A stretch of DNA of 64,000 bases, taken from NCBI GenBank assembly GCA_030063045.1, contig JAQSEB010000029.1, positions 868,001-932,000 on the forward strand, read 5' to 3'. The notes under the pieces were generated by a model. It was not told the origin of the DNA. It saw only the letters and a program-made list of their open reading frames with translations, and made no database searches. Made by a program: the position numbers and the translations under genes. Source of the stretch: Pratylenchus scribneri. Lineage: Eukaryota > Nematoda > Chromadorea > Rhabditida > Pratylenchidae. Below are positions 1-11,440 of this stretch, one piece after another. Each line of letters opens with the position of its first letter. Position 1 is the first letter of the stretch.

Positions 1-215
1 ATATCATTAAAAGCGTCTTGATGAGCTATATTTTAATTTATATAAATTATTTAATTCTAAACTTATATTAAAAAATAATTAATGATTTAATTAAAATGTA
101 TATTTTAAAAGTGTCACTTTTGTATGTTGGTTTAAAACTTTTTTAATTTTGCATTAAACCATCCAAAAATTATAAAAATGAATACATTTTGATGAGTTCT
201 ATTCAAATATAATAA
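1..215. repeat. Dispersed repeat copy related to the 48-kb tandem block
   Basis: Phrases such as GCGTCTTGATGAG, TGGTTTAAAACTTTTT and AAACCATCCAAAAATTATA match units of the tandem block at 47985-48935. No GH32 exon could be recognised in this interval. Confidence 0.5.
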
Positions 216-326
216 AATTACTTTAAACGGCTCATTCGTTTCTGAATTATGATTCGTCAAAAATAGATATTTAATCGGTTTACATTCAATTTTTTCCTAT
301 TTTGGTAAAAAAAATTCTAAACTTAC

Positions 327-700
327 ATTCCACTGCATTCGCAAACCTCTGTCCCCAAAGAATTATCAGTCAAGATGACATTCTATAAAAGGGAATGAAA
401 TTGGTCTTAAAAATATACCCAAAATTCATGCCTGAAAAATCCATTCCGAATTGAGCTTCTTCTCCTTGGTCCGATACAGCATAATGACGCCACCTTTTCC
501 CAATGAGTCCTTACTGCCTAGGGTCATGTAGAAATAGCCATTTGGGCCCAAAAATACGTTTGGATCACGGAAATCATCAGTCAATTTCAAATCTGGCCTT
601 GGATTTTTGGGCTCCTCTCCAATGATGACCACTGGATTTGTTGAGGGCAAAATTGTGTCAAATGTTGGTATACTCGATTGGAATTGGCGAATGGCGCGGG
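327..700 (-). CDS. GH32 fructosidase, exons 8-9 (continuation; 3' end off window)
   Basis: Exons (minus): 432-700 and 327-382. They encode NPVVIIGEE, then DDFRDPNVFLGPNGYFYM (the RDP motif whose Asp stabilises the transition state), then GGVIMLYRT and VILTDNSLGTEVCECSG, where the Glu of the Glu-Cys pair is the expected acid/base. These motifs come directly after the GSAV/FLTDH block at 29.1 kb in the family order, and exon 8 begins with two bases that complete the codon left by the exon ending at 29127, so I read both clusters as one gene with a 28.4-kb intron. The intron after exon 8 starts with GC (CAG|GCATGA) instead of GT. The remaining catalytic blade and C-terminal beta-sandwich must lie left of position 1. 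Alternative: part of a second, tandem GH32 gene. Confidence 0.8.
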
Positions 701-889
701 CTGAATTGGAATTGGGGTTATGAATTGATTAGACAATTTTTGCTTCCATTTTTTAAGAGAAATAATAAAAGAAGTGGCGAAAAATTGTAATGGTTCAATG
801 GTTTATCCTAGACTCATAAACCTTTTATATCCAATTGATAGATCACATCAAAACGCATTATTTGATTGTGTTTTGGTTTGGGTTTAACC

Positions 890-1150
890 AATTCGAATAT
901 TAGTTTTGAACCATTAAACCAAAATGGGTTTAAACCGTTTAATACCCTTTAATTGTTGACCAAACCAAAATGGGTTTAAACCGTTTAATACCCTTTAATT
1001 GTTGACCAAACCAAAATGGGTTTAAACCGTTTAATACCCTTTAATTGTTGACCAAACCAAAATGGGTTTAAACCGTTTAATACCCTTTAATTGTTGACCA
1101 AACCATAACAATTATATACCATTCAATGCGTCTTCTTGACCAGCTCTATC
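890..1150. repeat. 46-nt tandem array inside a dispersed repeat
   Basis: About four near-identical 46-nt units built around CCAAAATGGGTTTAAACCG and ACCCTTTAATTGTTGACC, followed by CAATGCGTCTTCTTGACCAG. The same phrases, inverted, occur at 55142-55320 and 58262-58500, and partly at 53760-53890. Confidence 0.85.
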
Positions 1151-1373
1151 CAATTTTGGGTATATTTGGTTTGTGAATATAGGATAACATAACAATTATT
1201 AAATTATAGCATTATATAAATTTTTTTGCCTAATTAAACTAGCCCGCAAGCGGGCTCTTAAACCGCCTACAACTTTTGCGTTTGAATGTGGAAGTTGCGA
1301 TATGTGAGAACGGATTTGGAAGGCTGTCTCTAGTCCTTTTGAAAAGCTTTCTATGTAATCATGCGGGTACTGC

Positions 1374-1930
1374 GTCGTCAATTTGCTTGGGACTCGGCTT
1401 CGCTCGCTCCGGCCGCTCCGCGGCCTCCACTCGCTCCGCCTCGTCCCAAGCAAAACGCCGTCGAGGGCTGAAGACCGGGGGATTATATGGAAAATCGGAG
1501 GATTATTTTGGGAGCTGGGGGATTATTTTGAAAACAGGGGGATTATTTTGGGAACAGGGGGTTTGTTTGGGGAATCGGGTGATTATTTTGGAAATACGAA
1601 ATTACATCTTTTTGATACTGCGTCGTCAATTCGCTTGGGACTCGGCTTCGCTCGCTCCGGCCGCTTCGTGGCCTCCGCTCGCTCCGCCTCCTCCCAAGCA
1701 GACCGCCGTCTAGGGCTGAGGACCGGGGGATTATATGGAAAACCGGGGGATTATTTGTAGAATCGGGGGATTATTTGGAGAACCGGGGGATTATTTTGGA
1801 CATGCGAAGTTTTATCTATTTGATATTGCGTCGTCAATTCGCTTGGGACTCGGCTTCGCTCGCTTCGGCCGCTTCGCGGCCTCCGCGAGCTCAGCCTCGT
1901 CCCAAGCAAACCGCCGTCGTGGGGGTCTAA
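1374..1930. repeat. GC-rich triplicated block, about 210-240 nt per copy
   Basis: Three copies (starting near 1374, 1616 and 1826) of a GC-rich cassette with TTGCTTGGGACTCGGCTTCG, GCCGCTTCGCGGCCTCC and CCGGGGGATTAT phrases. It stands out sharply in an AT-rich region and is absent at the corresponding place in unit B. Overlapping long frames here come from repeat composition, not a gene. Confidence 0.8.
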
Positions 1931-2316
1931 ATGATGAAGTGAAAATCTGGAAAATTTTATTGAAATTCTGTAGGTTGAAAATCGGGGGATTATATTGAAA
2001 AACCGGGGGCTTATTTGGGGAACCGTGAGTTTATTTAGGGGAAACGTGGATTTATTTTATAAACCGGGGGCTAATTTTGGAGGCTAAAAACATCATCACA
2101 CTTCGAAGCTGACTGTGCAAATCAATTAATATTTTAAAAATTTCATAAGATAAAAAATATTTATAATATTTAATAGAAAATAATATAATTGTAAAGAATA
2201 AATGAATTACGCATAATTTCTATATCTAGCTGTTTTTTGGGGGAACCCTACTCGCAGAGCGGGATGAAACCCCCTTTATTAAGCGAAAGCATAAAAAATA
2301 TTTATCGGGTAAGAAT

Positions 2317-5300
2317 TCATTTTCCTCCTTTCTTTTCCGAAGATATTTCAATCAATTTTCTACGCTCAAACATTTCATCGGATGTTAACCAAACAAATTC
2401 ATATTTGCCATCATCATTCTCACTAAAAATTTTAAAATTATTAAGTAAAATATAATTTTATATACTTAATCTCGAGCTGATTATGTCCAGCGGAAGGCTT
2501 TTTGTTCAAAAGTATTGCACAATATTTGTCAGCCTTTGATTGATCCTTTGGTGGTGGCAAAGGGTGATTGTGTAATAATTTTTCCAAGAAATCAGTTTGC
2601 TGATTTTTATATCGCGGAAAATTGGGCCTAATGATAATAATAATAATAAAATTTTTAAAAATTAAAAAAATACATTTTGCGACATATTCCTTCTAAATCT
2701 TGCAAATCCATTCTTTTATCCGGCATAAAATATTTTTGATGGTGCACAAAATTTCCAGAACAAAGAGGGCAAATAGTAGAAATTTGATAAATACAAAACT
2801 TTTGCAAAACGTATGCTTCCGGATTGATCAGCGGATCATACCTACAAAATAAATTTTCATTAATATTTAAAAATAAATTACAATTTATCGGCGCAAAAAT
2901 GATGCACAAATTTTCTGCAACAACTTGTCCTTCCAATTTCCAAATTAAAATGAAAAACGACATCTTGTTTCAAGTCGTTTGGTCCATCAATTCCACAAAT
3001 AACGCATTTTGCCATATTAAAATTTGTGCTTAAATATTAAATAAATTTTAATATAATGCAATGAATTTCACATAAAATCGGTTTTGCAATTTGGTAGATT
3101 TCTTAATGCTTCAATCAAACTAAAAAATTGGTAAATATTAAGAAAATATTCATTTTTTACTTTCCAATCTCTGATGGTGGATTACATTCTTGACAATTTG
3201 GATGATCTCTAGAAAAATACATTTTTAATTTGATCAAAAAAATTCAAAAACTTTTTTATGCAGGTCGAATGCACAAATAATGTAGATTCATTGAAGCATG
3301 TTGATTGCATTACATTAATGTTATTTGTACTGCCAAATTTAACATTACATAAAATGCATTCAGTATTTGGCGGAATAAAATCAAGTGGATCATATCTTTT
3401 AATTTTATATGAATTTTTTAAAATTGTAATAAAAATTAATTTACTTGTCTGATCGAATTCTTTTCTTTCTCTTAATTTTATGGCATTTTGGGCATTCAAA
3501 AATATTGTAATTTTTCTTTCGCTCACTACATTTGCAACCACCCATTTGTTCCTCATTATGTTCTTCAATGTCACTATACAAAATATAAGGAATTAATAAT
3601 TTCTACTGTATTTTATAATATAATTACGTTTCATTATAGCATATTTTATGAATGTAATTTCCGCAACAATTCATTTTGATCATTTTATTTTCTTTCGAAG
3701 TCATTTTACCACATTTAATGCATAATATCCAACTAAAAATAGTATATAAATAAAAATTTAATCAAATATACGGTTGAACAACATCGCACACTAAAGGTTG
3801 GCAAAGATGGCAAATCTTTTGCGAATCTCTTAAATATAAGGTATACAATCTAAAAATTTTATCTTAAAACTTCTTATTAAATCCATGGGTGCAAAGGCAT
3901 TTTATACAACAAAAATGCCCACATTCCAATTCATAGGTATGATTTTTCATTTTGCAATAATAACATGGTGAACTATAACAAATTTTTTTAAAAACTATAA
4001 AAATTTACGTTTTTTCTATCGGTAGACTGGCATTTAGATCATATGTGAACTTCTCATCAATAAAACCGCTTCCACCTCCTTCACGATTAATTGAATAATT
4101 TTTTCCTATGCCACATCGGCATCTAGGACAATTTTGCCCTTTCTCATGTAAACTGAGAATAAATTATTTTTTTAAAAAAAATTAAAATTACTAAAAGTCA
4201 AGATGTTCTTTGTGATATCGTGATTCGCAGCATCTCAAAATAATGGAATTCGACAATTCACCAATATTAAACATGTTATCACACAAAAGACAAAAATTTG
4301 GATGTAATTTTTTGCATTTCGGACAAAGGCCATCATTTTTTGAAATTCTAAAAAGATATTAAATAAAAATTAAGAAATAATACCTCTCATGCAATTCATC
4401 GGAATGGCCATCAATATCACATTTACAATGAACATAAGTTTTCCCATATCCTATTATTTCTTTACAAAAATGACATTTTTCTTTTGCAGTTTTTTGACAT
4501 AAAGGACATGATAATTTCCCTTCATCCTTCACCCTAATTAAAGAACAAATTTTGTTAAATAAAATTTGGTAATACCAATCCAAATAACATCGAGAATGTG
4601 CTATATGCCCACATTCCAATTTCTGTCTTTCAGGATCCAAATTTCTATCAATTGCCTCAAGACAAAATAAACAAAGATAATTCTCGCAGCCATGACATTT
4701 TGAACGATTTCTTATCATACTATAAATTAAATATATTCAAATATTCAAGAGATACAAATATTAATCCAATTAAACAATAGAATATAAAATTAATAGAATA
4801 GAATTAATGGAAAAAAATATTTAATTAAAAAACCTACTGTTGTTTTAAATGAGATGTCTTGTATAGTTTTCCACAACATTTTGTTATTATATGTTCATCA
4901 GTAAATAATGCATTACAACAGCAGCAATTTAATTCTGCCTTAAGAAGCATCTCTCTATCTTTCCAAAAAAATCGTCTCTCTTTCTGAATTTGAACATCAA
5001 ATCGACCATGAAGAGGACAACTCAGTGGATCATTTTTTTCTTTCCTATTGATAAAAAAAAATATATTTTAACTTGAATAAGAATAACCAATGCTGAATAC
5101 ATGGAGCATGAAAAGTGCATCCACAATTGAGGAAGATTACGCAAAAATCTTCTTCACGAAAATTTCTTGCATTTTTGCCTCTTAGACAATATTTGCATCG
5201 GTGGCTTTGAAGAAGTGATGATTCAATTGAAGAATAAGATTTTTGACTTTCAGTATCAGAAGTAATATCCATTTTTTCACTCTCAAAAAGATTTTCTTCT

Positions 5301-5601
5301 TTTTGCAAATCACCCCATTTCTTTGGTCCATTTTCTGTATAATTTTCTGGATCAATTTGATGATTAGGACATGTTAAGTCATTTTTCATTTGCCTTAAGT
5401 GAAGTTATTTATTAAAAAGAATTTGAAGACAAACCAATCTCTTATACATTTTTCATGAAATATGCAATCGCAATTCAATTTTATAATCTGATCAGACACG
5501 TGTAAATGATTTTTTCTCTTTGCACATTTGGTTTTCATATCACAACGATAAGAAATTGCCTTCTTTTTTAAAGTGACTGATTTTTCACTGGAAGTATCCA
5601 T
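2317..5601 (-). CDS. Multi-zinc-module (RING-like) protein A, 836 aa, 18 exons
   Basis: Exons (minus): 5435-5601, 5088-5393, 4838-5044, 4576-4719, 4384-4533, 4192-4347, 4009-4152, 3871-3972, 3772-3849, 3628-3732, 3445-3573, 3252-3395, 3161-3208, 3072-3119, 2882-3028, 2674-2841, 2466-2627, 2317-2422. The frame is open from MDTSSEKS to the TGA. Most exons hold their own set of Cys/His ligands: RING-H2-like NCDCIFHEKCIRDW (module 1), NCGCTFHAPCIQHW (2), CHGC...CLFC...ECGHIAHSRCYLDW (4), CPLC...CHFC...CKC (5), CPKC...CLLC...CC (6), CPRCRC (7), CYYC...ECGHFCC (8). All 17 introns are in phase 2, four of them splitting a Trp, His or Tyr codon at a module end. RING-like modules often recruit E2 enzymes, but ligase activity is not shown. 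No signal peptide. I do not recognise the family. Confidence 0.85.
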
Positions 5602-7070
5602 CTTAGTTTCTATTATTTATGTAGCTGTATTTCAGGAAAAAATTTATGTTTCTTGTTTTACTAACTTGATTTTTTTATCTAAAAATTATAGTATTTAATG
5701 TGATAAAAATTTAATCATGATGCAAAAATTGTAATTTGAGTGATAAAAAATAGGGTTATTATGTGGCAAGTGGTAGTGTTTGGATAATCTTCATATTTTT
5801 ATTATTTTTATACATATGAAAAATTAAGATTCAAATTAATCCAAGTTCCCTTATATTTGATTATTAATCCAAAGTCATAGGCATCAATGACAAAAAATTA
5901 ATGATAGGTATTATAATAGATATTAATCAGTTAAAACGCGCATCAAATAATAATCTTACATAAAAATTTTCTAATTAAAAGATCAACAAACTTCGGTCTA
6001 TTTGATCGAGTTCAACACACATTAAATTAATTTGAATAAAATAGCGAAAATATTTAAACGAAATTTATATCAGATTAATCCTAAGCAAAATACGCATACG
6101 GATTATAAATCCGAGGAACACACAACAAATTATATTGACGGGAAATTATTAAGCAATACGTCAATTCAAATTAATTTGAAGGTCGGCACGGATCAGATAA
6201 GGTATCCGAGAAAGATTAGACGTATCGGGAAATTGGTAAACACAGACAATTCGAATTAATTCGAAGGTTGACACGCATCAGATTATGTTTCTGAGGTCAA
6301 CACACATCAAATTAAAAAGAATCGAGAAAGATTATACATATCGGGAAATTTTAAACACAAAGAAAATTCAAATTAATTCGAAGGTCAACACGCTTCAGAT
6401 TATTTATCCGAGGTTAACACAGATTAAATTAATTTGAAATATAAAAATATAAAATAATATAGAAAAACTAATCTAATTTAATTTAACAATAGCAGAAAAA
6501 ATTATTAAGGATAGGAATTAAAAGTAAGAAAAATTTTTAAAAAACATAAAACAACAATATTGAATGGAAAGAAAATAAAATAGGTTGATATTCATAGGAA
6601 ACGAAAAAATTTTGAAAGGAAAAAGTGAATGACGGAAGAATAGGGGAATCGATTCCTATAAAAGAATATTTCAAAAGACTAATCCCAAAGGAAATTTAAG
6701 AATTCTTCGGAAGATTAATGGCATTTTTCAGGAATAAGGCACAAAGAATATTGCAAAAGAAATGGCCGAAGAAATATGTAAACAGCTCTTAAAAAGGAAC
6801 ATTTGAAAAAGACCAATCCCATGGGAAATTTAAGAAATAAAATTCTTCGGAAGATAAATGGCATTTCTCAAAAATAAGACAACAAAGAATATTTCAAAAG
6901 AATATTCTGGAAAAAATATGAATGACGAATAAATAGTGTTGGTTACTCGCCTCTGTTCCCTCAATGCTTGTCCTGATAGTTTTTTCTCGCCTCTGTTCCT
7001 TCCACTTCTGTTTTTTCCAAGCTCGCCTCTGTTCTTCCAGCTTCTCCCTGCGAACGAAAAAGGAGCAGGG
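5602..7070. other. Upstream region of gene A with short degenerate repeats
   Basis: No gene seen. Contains several loose copies of a 100-110 nt phrase (TTCAAATTAATTCGAAGGT, ACACGCATCAGATTAT, ATCGAGAAAGATTA) at about 6000-6450 and copies of AATTCTTCGGAAGATTAATG at 6690-6860. The same features lie upstream of gene B at 21.5-22.2 kb, so they belong to the duplicated unit. Confidence 0.6.
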
Positions 7071-7625
7071 AAGAAAAAGAGCCAGGGACGAAAATGGCTA
7101 GGGACGAAAAATGGCCAGGAACGAAAAATGGCCAGGGACGAAAAATGGCCAGGGACGGAAATGGCTAGGGGCAAAAAATGGCCAGGGACGAAAAAGGGCA
7201 GGAACGAAAAAAGGCCAGGGACGAAAAGAGCCTGGGACGAAAAATGGCCAGGGACGAAAATGGCTAGGGGCAAAAAATGGTCAGGGACGAAAAAGGGCAG
7301 GAACGAAAAAAGGCCAGGGACGAAAAGAGCCTGGGACGAAAAATGGCCAGGGACGAAAATGGCTAGGGGCAAAAAATGGCCAGGGACGAAAAAGGGCAGG
7401 AACGAAAAAAGCCAGGGACGAAAAGAGCCTGGTACGAAAAATGGCCAGGTACGAAAAAAAATGGCCAGGGACGAAAATGGCTAGGGGCAAAAAATAGCCA
7501 GGGACGAAAAAGGTCCAGGGACGAAAAGAGCCTGGGACGAAAAATGGCCAGAGACAAAATGGGCCAGGGACGAAAAGGGCCAGGACAAAAAATGGCCAGG
7601 GCAAAAAAGGTCCAGGGACGAAAAG
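7071..7625. repeat. 17-nt CCAGGGACGAAAAATGG array, unit A
   Basis: About 30 units of CCAGGGACGAAAAATGG with a CTAGGGGCAAAAAATGG variant, organised in a higher-order pattern. The 17-nt period is not a multiple of three, so the long frames on both strands are repeat artefacts. Matched by the array at 22205-22800. Confidence 0.93.
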
Positions 7626-8624
7626 TTATATAAAATTTGAGAAAATTAATTGATTCGTTTAGGTAAATAGCACATGTTCTAGAAAAAAAAGGCAAATAAT
7701 TCTAAATTAAATGCCATAAAAATTAACAAAACGCAAAGCGAATCTTTTTATAAAAAATTTAACAGTTCACTTTAAATATTTTGTTTATTGAAATAAAGGG
7801 AAATGTCCGGAGCTAATGTGATTTGCATTATGTAATTTAACTTGTAAAAACAAAAATTTAAATAAAAATTAGGCAATTTTTACATTTATTTGGATGGGAA
7901 ATTGTAAGCTAGCTATTGCCCTGGGCAAATTCCAAATTTAACATTTAAAATTTTTTTAATACCAAAAAAATTTTCAAAAATTAACAATCCGAAAAGTACA
8001 AATTCTTGCAAACATTTTTCTCATCTTTTCTTTTTCTATCTTTAAAGAACTTACCCATATTCCACTTCCTCCATTTCAATTTTTCCATTATTATTGATTC
8101 AGTTTAATGCAAAATGCCCATAAATTTTCAGTTGATTGCCCACTGCCCTACCCTCCTATAGCCTCTTTCCTTTTTTTCTTTCCATATTTTTGGGATAAAC
8201 AAAAAACAATGTTAAAATGGCGAAATTCTTCGGTAAGGATGGAAATTTTTTAATTGTATCATATTTGAAAAGATGCGTATACATATATTTTTTGGGTTGC
8301 GCTTTTATATTAGGATTTTGATGTTCCTTAATTTAATTTTAAAATCATCAATATTGGTTCCATTGTGCTATTATCTGGATATTACACATCATAAAAATTA
8401 ATTAATTTCATCAATTATGTACTAATTAATTCCATTTATTTCCTAAAAACATATATTCTGCCTTAATTTAATTCTGCCTATCTGGCAATAATCGTTTTTT
8501 AATTATAAATTTTATACCAATTATATATATTATATATGATCTGTTATTCTAAAAGAAAATGAGTTATAGAAACAATTATATAGATCAATTTATTGGACCA
8601 TTTTGAGTTTAATTTTTATTTTAT
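7626..8624. other. AT-rich spacer, no gene recognised
   Basis: AT-rich sequence between two arrays. One short stretch (8040-8110, minus) reads NQNNNGKIEMEE before a GTAAGT, like an EF-hand loop, but I found no adjoining exon. Confidence 0.4.
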
Positions 8625-8815
8625 CCATTAAAATAAGCGGAAATATAAAAATCCAGACATACTCTAATATTATCCATTAAAGTAAGCGGAAATATAAAAA
8701 TCCAGACATACTCTAATATTATCCATTAAAGTAAGCGGAAATATAAAAATCCAGACATACTCTAATATTATCCATTAAAGTAAGCGGAAATATAAAAAAG
8801 GCCAGGCATACTCTA
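8625..8815. repeat. 49-nt AAGCGGAAATATAAAA tandem array, unit A
   Basis: Four units of ATCCATTAAAGTAAGCGGAA followed by ATATAAAAATCCAGACATAC. The same family forms the array at 24185-24395 in unit B, with CCGGCATACTC in place of CAGACATACTC. Confidence 0.9.
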
Positions 8816-9399
8816 ATGCGAGCATTCGAATATATTAGAATCAAGAGAATGCTCGCCAGAAAAAATGAAGAAATGACCTCGTACTAAGAATGGAAAAAAA
8901 CCAAAAATTGGGGTTAATTTCCCTTGGGGCATTGGCCGTTTTCTTCCACTTCCTCTTTGCCAACGAAAAATGGCGACCAATTTTGTTCATTCAATGAAAT
9001 TGGAACGGCTGAAGAATTGCGTGCTATCCATTTATATAATTTTATTTCGCAATATCCATCCCAATGCCGGTCCCCAATAATAATTCCCAATATTTCGACA
9101 TCAAAATGGGCTACTATCATTTTTCTTTCGGAGAAGAACATGAATATTATTTTTAAGGGGGCCATTCTTATTAAAAGAATTTCTTATAATTAAAAATTTG
9201 CTTAAAATAATATGTAAAATAGAAAAAAATCTAAAAAGAAATTGAAGTATTACATCAAAATAATAAAATTAGCTTTATCAAAAATTAATTTTTATTCTTA
9301 AAATATAGTTTTACCATTCAATTATATTAAAATAATTTTTTTATACATGGAAATTACCAGAAATTTTGTGTGTAGGTGGGGAATACATTCCGCCTGGTT

Positions 9400-9785
9400 G
9401 ACAAAGTTTTAATTCAGCTAAGTTGACTAAGTTTTAATTCGGCTAAGTTGACTAAGTTATAATTCGGCCAGGTTGATTAAGTTGTAATTCGGCCAGGTTG
9501 ATTAAGTTATAATTCGGCAAGTTGATTAAGTTTTAATTCAACCTGGTTGACAAAGTTTTAATTCGGCTAAGTTGACTAAGTTTTAATTCGGCTAAGTTGA
9601 CTAAGTTTTAATTCGGCTAAGTTGACTAAGTTTTAATTCGGCTAAGTTGACTAAGTTTTAATTCAGCTAAGTTGACTAAGTTGTAATTCGGCCAGGTTGA
9701 TTAAGTTATAATTCAGCTAAGTTGACTTAGTTTTAATTCCTTCTGTTTGATTAAGTTTTAATTCACCCTGATTGACTGAATTTTA
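9400..9785. repeat. 25-nt AATTCGGCTAAGTTGAC array, unit A only
   Basis: About 15 units of GACTAAGTTTTAATTCGGCT with CCAGGTTGATT variants. Nothing comparable lies at the matching place in unit B, so it expanded after the duplication or was lost from B. Confidence 0.9.
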
Positions 9786-10282
9786 AATCCAACTAAATTT
9801 TCAATCCATTTTGGTCAAAAAAGGATGCGACCAAATTTTGGCCAATTTCCCTTCCGACTGGTACGAGAGCCAATTTTATTTAAGAAAATGATATAAACAA
9901 ATAAACAAAATTAAAAAATATATTTAATGAATGTTTAAAAAATAATTATAAAAATTTATTTCCTTTTCCTCTGCGCTTTACTATTCTTCTTCATTTTCAA
10001 ATAGACTTCTTTAAAAAATTTATTATATTTGTAATTAGTAATTAATCAAACTTTTTTTCGGATCCACTTTTTTTCGACTTAGAAATGATAAGAGATGAAG
10101 ATACTTGAGATGTTTTTGGGGGTGGGGATGGCAATCTCGGCGTCGGAATTTTACGAATTTTTGGTATTTTATAGTGATTTAAAAAATCGGTTGTAAATGT
10201 AAATTGCCTTCTGAAAAATATGACCTAATGAAAAAAATGAAATTTTTAACAATTTTTTGTTGCACCTTTTTTTCCCAACTGA

Positions 10283-10912
10283 TAATTAAGGGGCGGATTT
10301 TAAGGCAAATGCCTATTTTTTCTGAATTTGTAACACTATTATACGAATGTAAAAAGTATTTTTAGCTTGTTTGAAAATAATAAAATGGGTTTTAAACTGC
10401 CTTTTATGCCTATTTTCATCTTTTCATTTCTATTTGCCTATTTTGCATTTTTCCCGACTCTTTTGCCTATTTTAGCATTTTTTATTAAATTTTTAACTAA
10501 AAATGCAATAAAATGTAAAATTTTTGAATTAAATTTTGAAAAATTGGATAAAAATATTCGTAAAATTCTTGAACATATCAAGAAAATGAGAATTTTTCGT
10601 TTTTAATTAGTAAAAATTGTCCTTATTCAAGATTAAAAATTATGGCCGAAGGACGAAGAGAGGGTTTTTAAATTGCAAGAAATGCGAGACAACTTGGGTT
10701 CGATTCCAGTCCGAACCAAATTTTTTTGGTTGGAAAAAACGATATTATATATATTTTTAGTCATTTTTCTTCAAAATTTTAGTTAAAATGTTTTAAAAAA
10801 ATATTCAAAAACTGCCAAATAGTAAAATAAATTCAACTTTATTTGCCTATTTTGGATTTTTCTGCCTATTTTAAGCGCCTATTTTGCCATTTTTAAATGC
10901 CTTAAAATCCGC
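10283..10912. mobile_element. Small element with 15-17 bp terminal inverted repeats and a tRNA-like core
   Basis: The ends GCGGATTTTAAGGCA and TGCCTTAAAATCCGC are inverted copies about 600 nt apart. TGCCTATTTT is repeated many times near both ends. The inside holds a tRNA-like A/B-box pair at 10641-10718. The 79-aa frame at 10367-10606 is low-complexity and probably not coding. Read as a short non-autonomous element; absent from unit B. Confidence 0.6.
10641..10718 (+). other. tRNA-like module (Ser/Leu-type A box and B box)
   Basis: TATGGCCGAAGG resembles an A box and GGGTTCGATTCC at 10695-10706 fits the B-box consensus, 45-50 nt apart. Stems do not pair well enough for a functional tRNA; a tRNA-derived SINE or tRNA relic is more likely. 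Confidence 0.45.
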
Positions 10913-11124
10913 GGCTTACTAAAAATTCAACCCACCCATTTACCAATACAAAAAATTCAGCCAGTTTTGGCCAAATTCAGCCTATAAAGGCTTTTTCAAA
11001 GACTCAAAACAGGTTTCTAAACTTGAGTGGCCTAAGAAAACCTCGATAGTCGTTATAGACACTTCACTCCGGGTCATTACTCCCGTTTAGTGCTACTATC
11101 GGAATAAAGAGGAAGGGAAAAAAA

Positions 11125-11440
11125 TGAAAATCAGAATTCTTTCCGGAATGAAAATCAGAATTCTTTCCGGAATGAAAATCAGAATTCTTTCCGGAATTAA
11201 AATCAGAATTCTTCCGGAATGAAAATCAGAATTCTTTCCGGAATGAAAATCAGAATTCTTTCCGGAATGAAAATCAGAATTCTTTCCGGAATGAAAATCA
11301 GAATTCTTTCCAGAATGAAGATCAGAATTCTTTCCAGAATGAAAATCAGAATTTTTCCGAAATGAAAAACATAATTATTTCTAGAATAAAAATCAAAATT
11401 CATTCCGGAATGAAAATCAGAATTCTTTCTGAAATAAAAA
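11125..11440. repeat. 24-nt GAAAATCAGAATTCTTTCCG array, unit A only
   Basis: About 12 units of the 24-nt repeat with rising divergence toward the right end. Being divisible by three, it leaves a repetitive open frame that I do not regard as a gene. Confidence 0.92.

Noticed and set aside
1276..1998. Plus-strand frames up to 145 codons
   Set aside because: They arise from the GC-rich triplicated cassette, with no domain and no counterpart in unit B.
6830..7695. Several long overlapping open frames on both strands (MARDEKW/PGTK and FVPGHF type)
   Set aside because: They lie in the 17-nt CCAGGGACG array, whose period is not divisible by three; the frames exist on both strands because the repeat lacks stops.
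8040..8110. EF-hand-like loop NQNNNGKIEMEE on the minus strand before GTAAGT
   Set aside because: Isolated; no partner exon with compatible phase found. A second weak one (TENRDGTIKIEK, 32375-32430) lacks the position-12 acid.
10367..10606. 79-aa hydrophobic frame inside the TIR element
   Set aside because: Its sequence follows from TGCCTATTTT repeats; no transposase or membrane-protein family features.
7071..11440. CRISPR-like appearance of short direct repeats
   Set aside because: Units are contiguous and lack unique spacers; the genome is eukaryotic.
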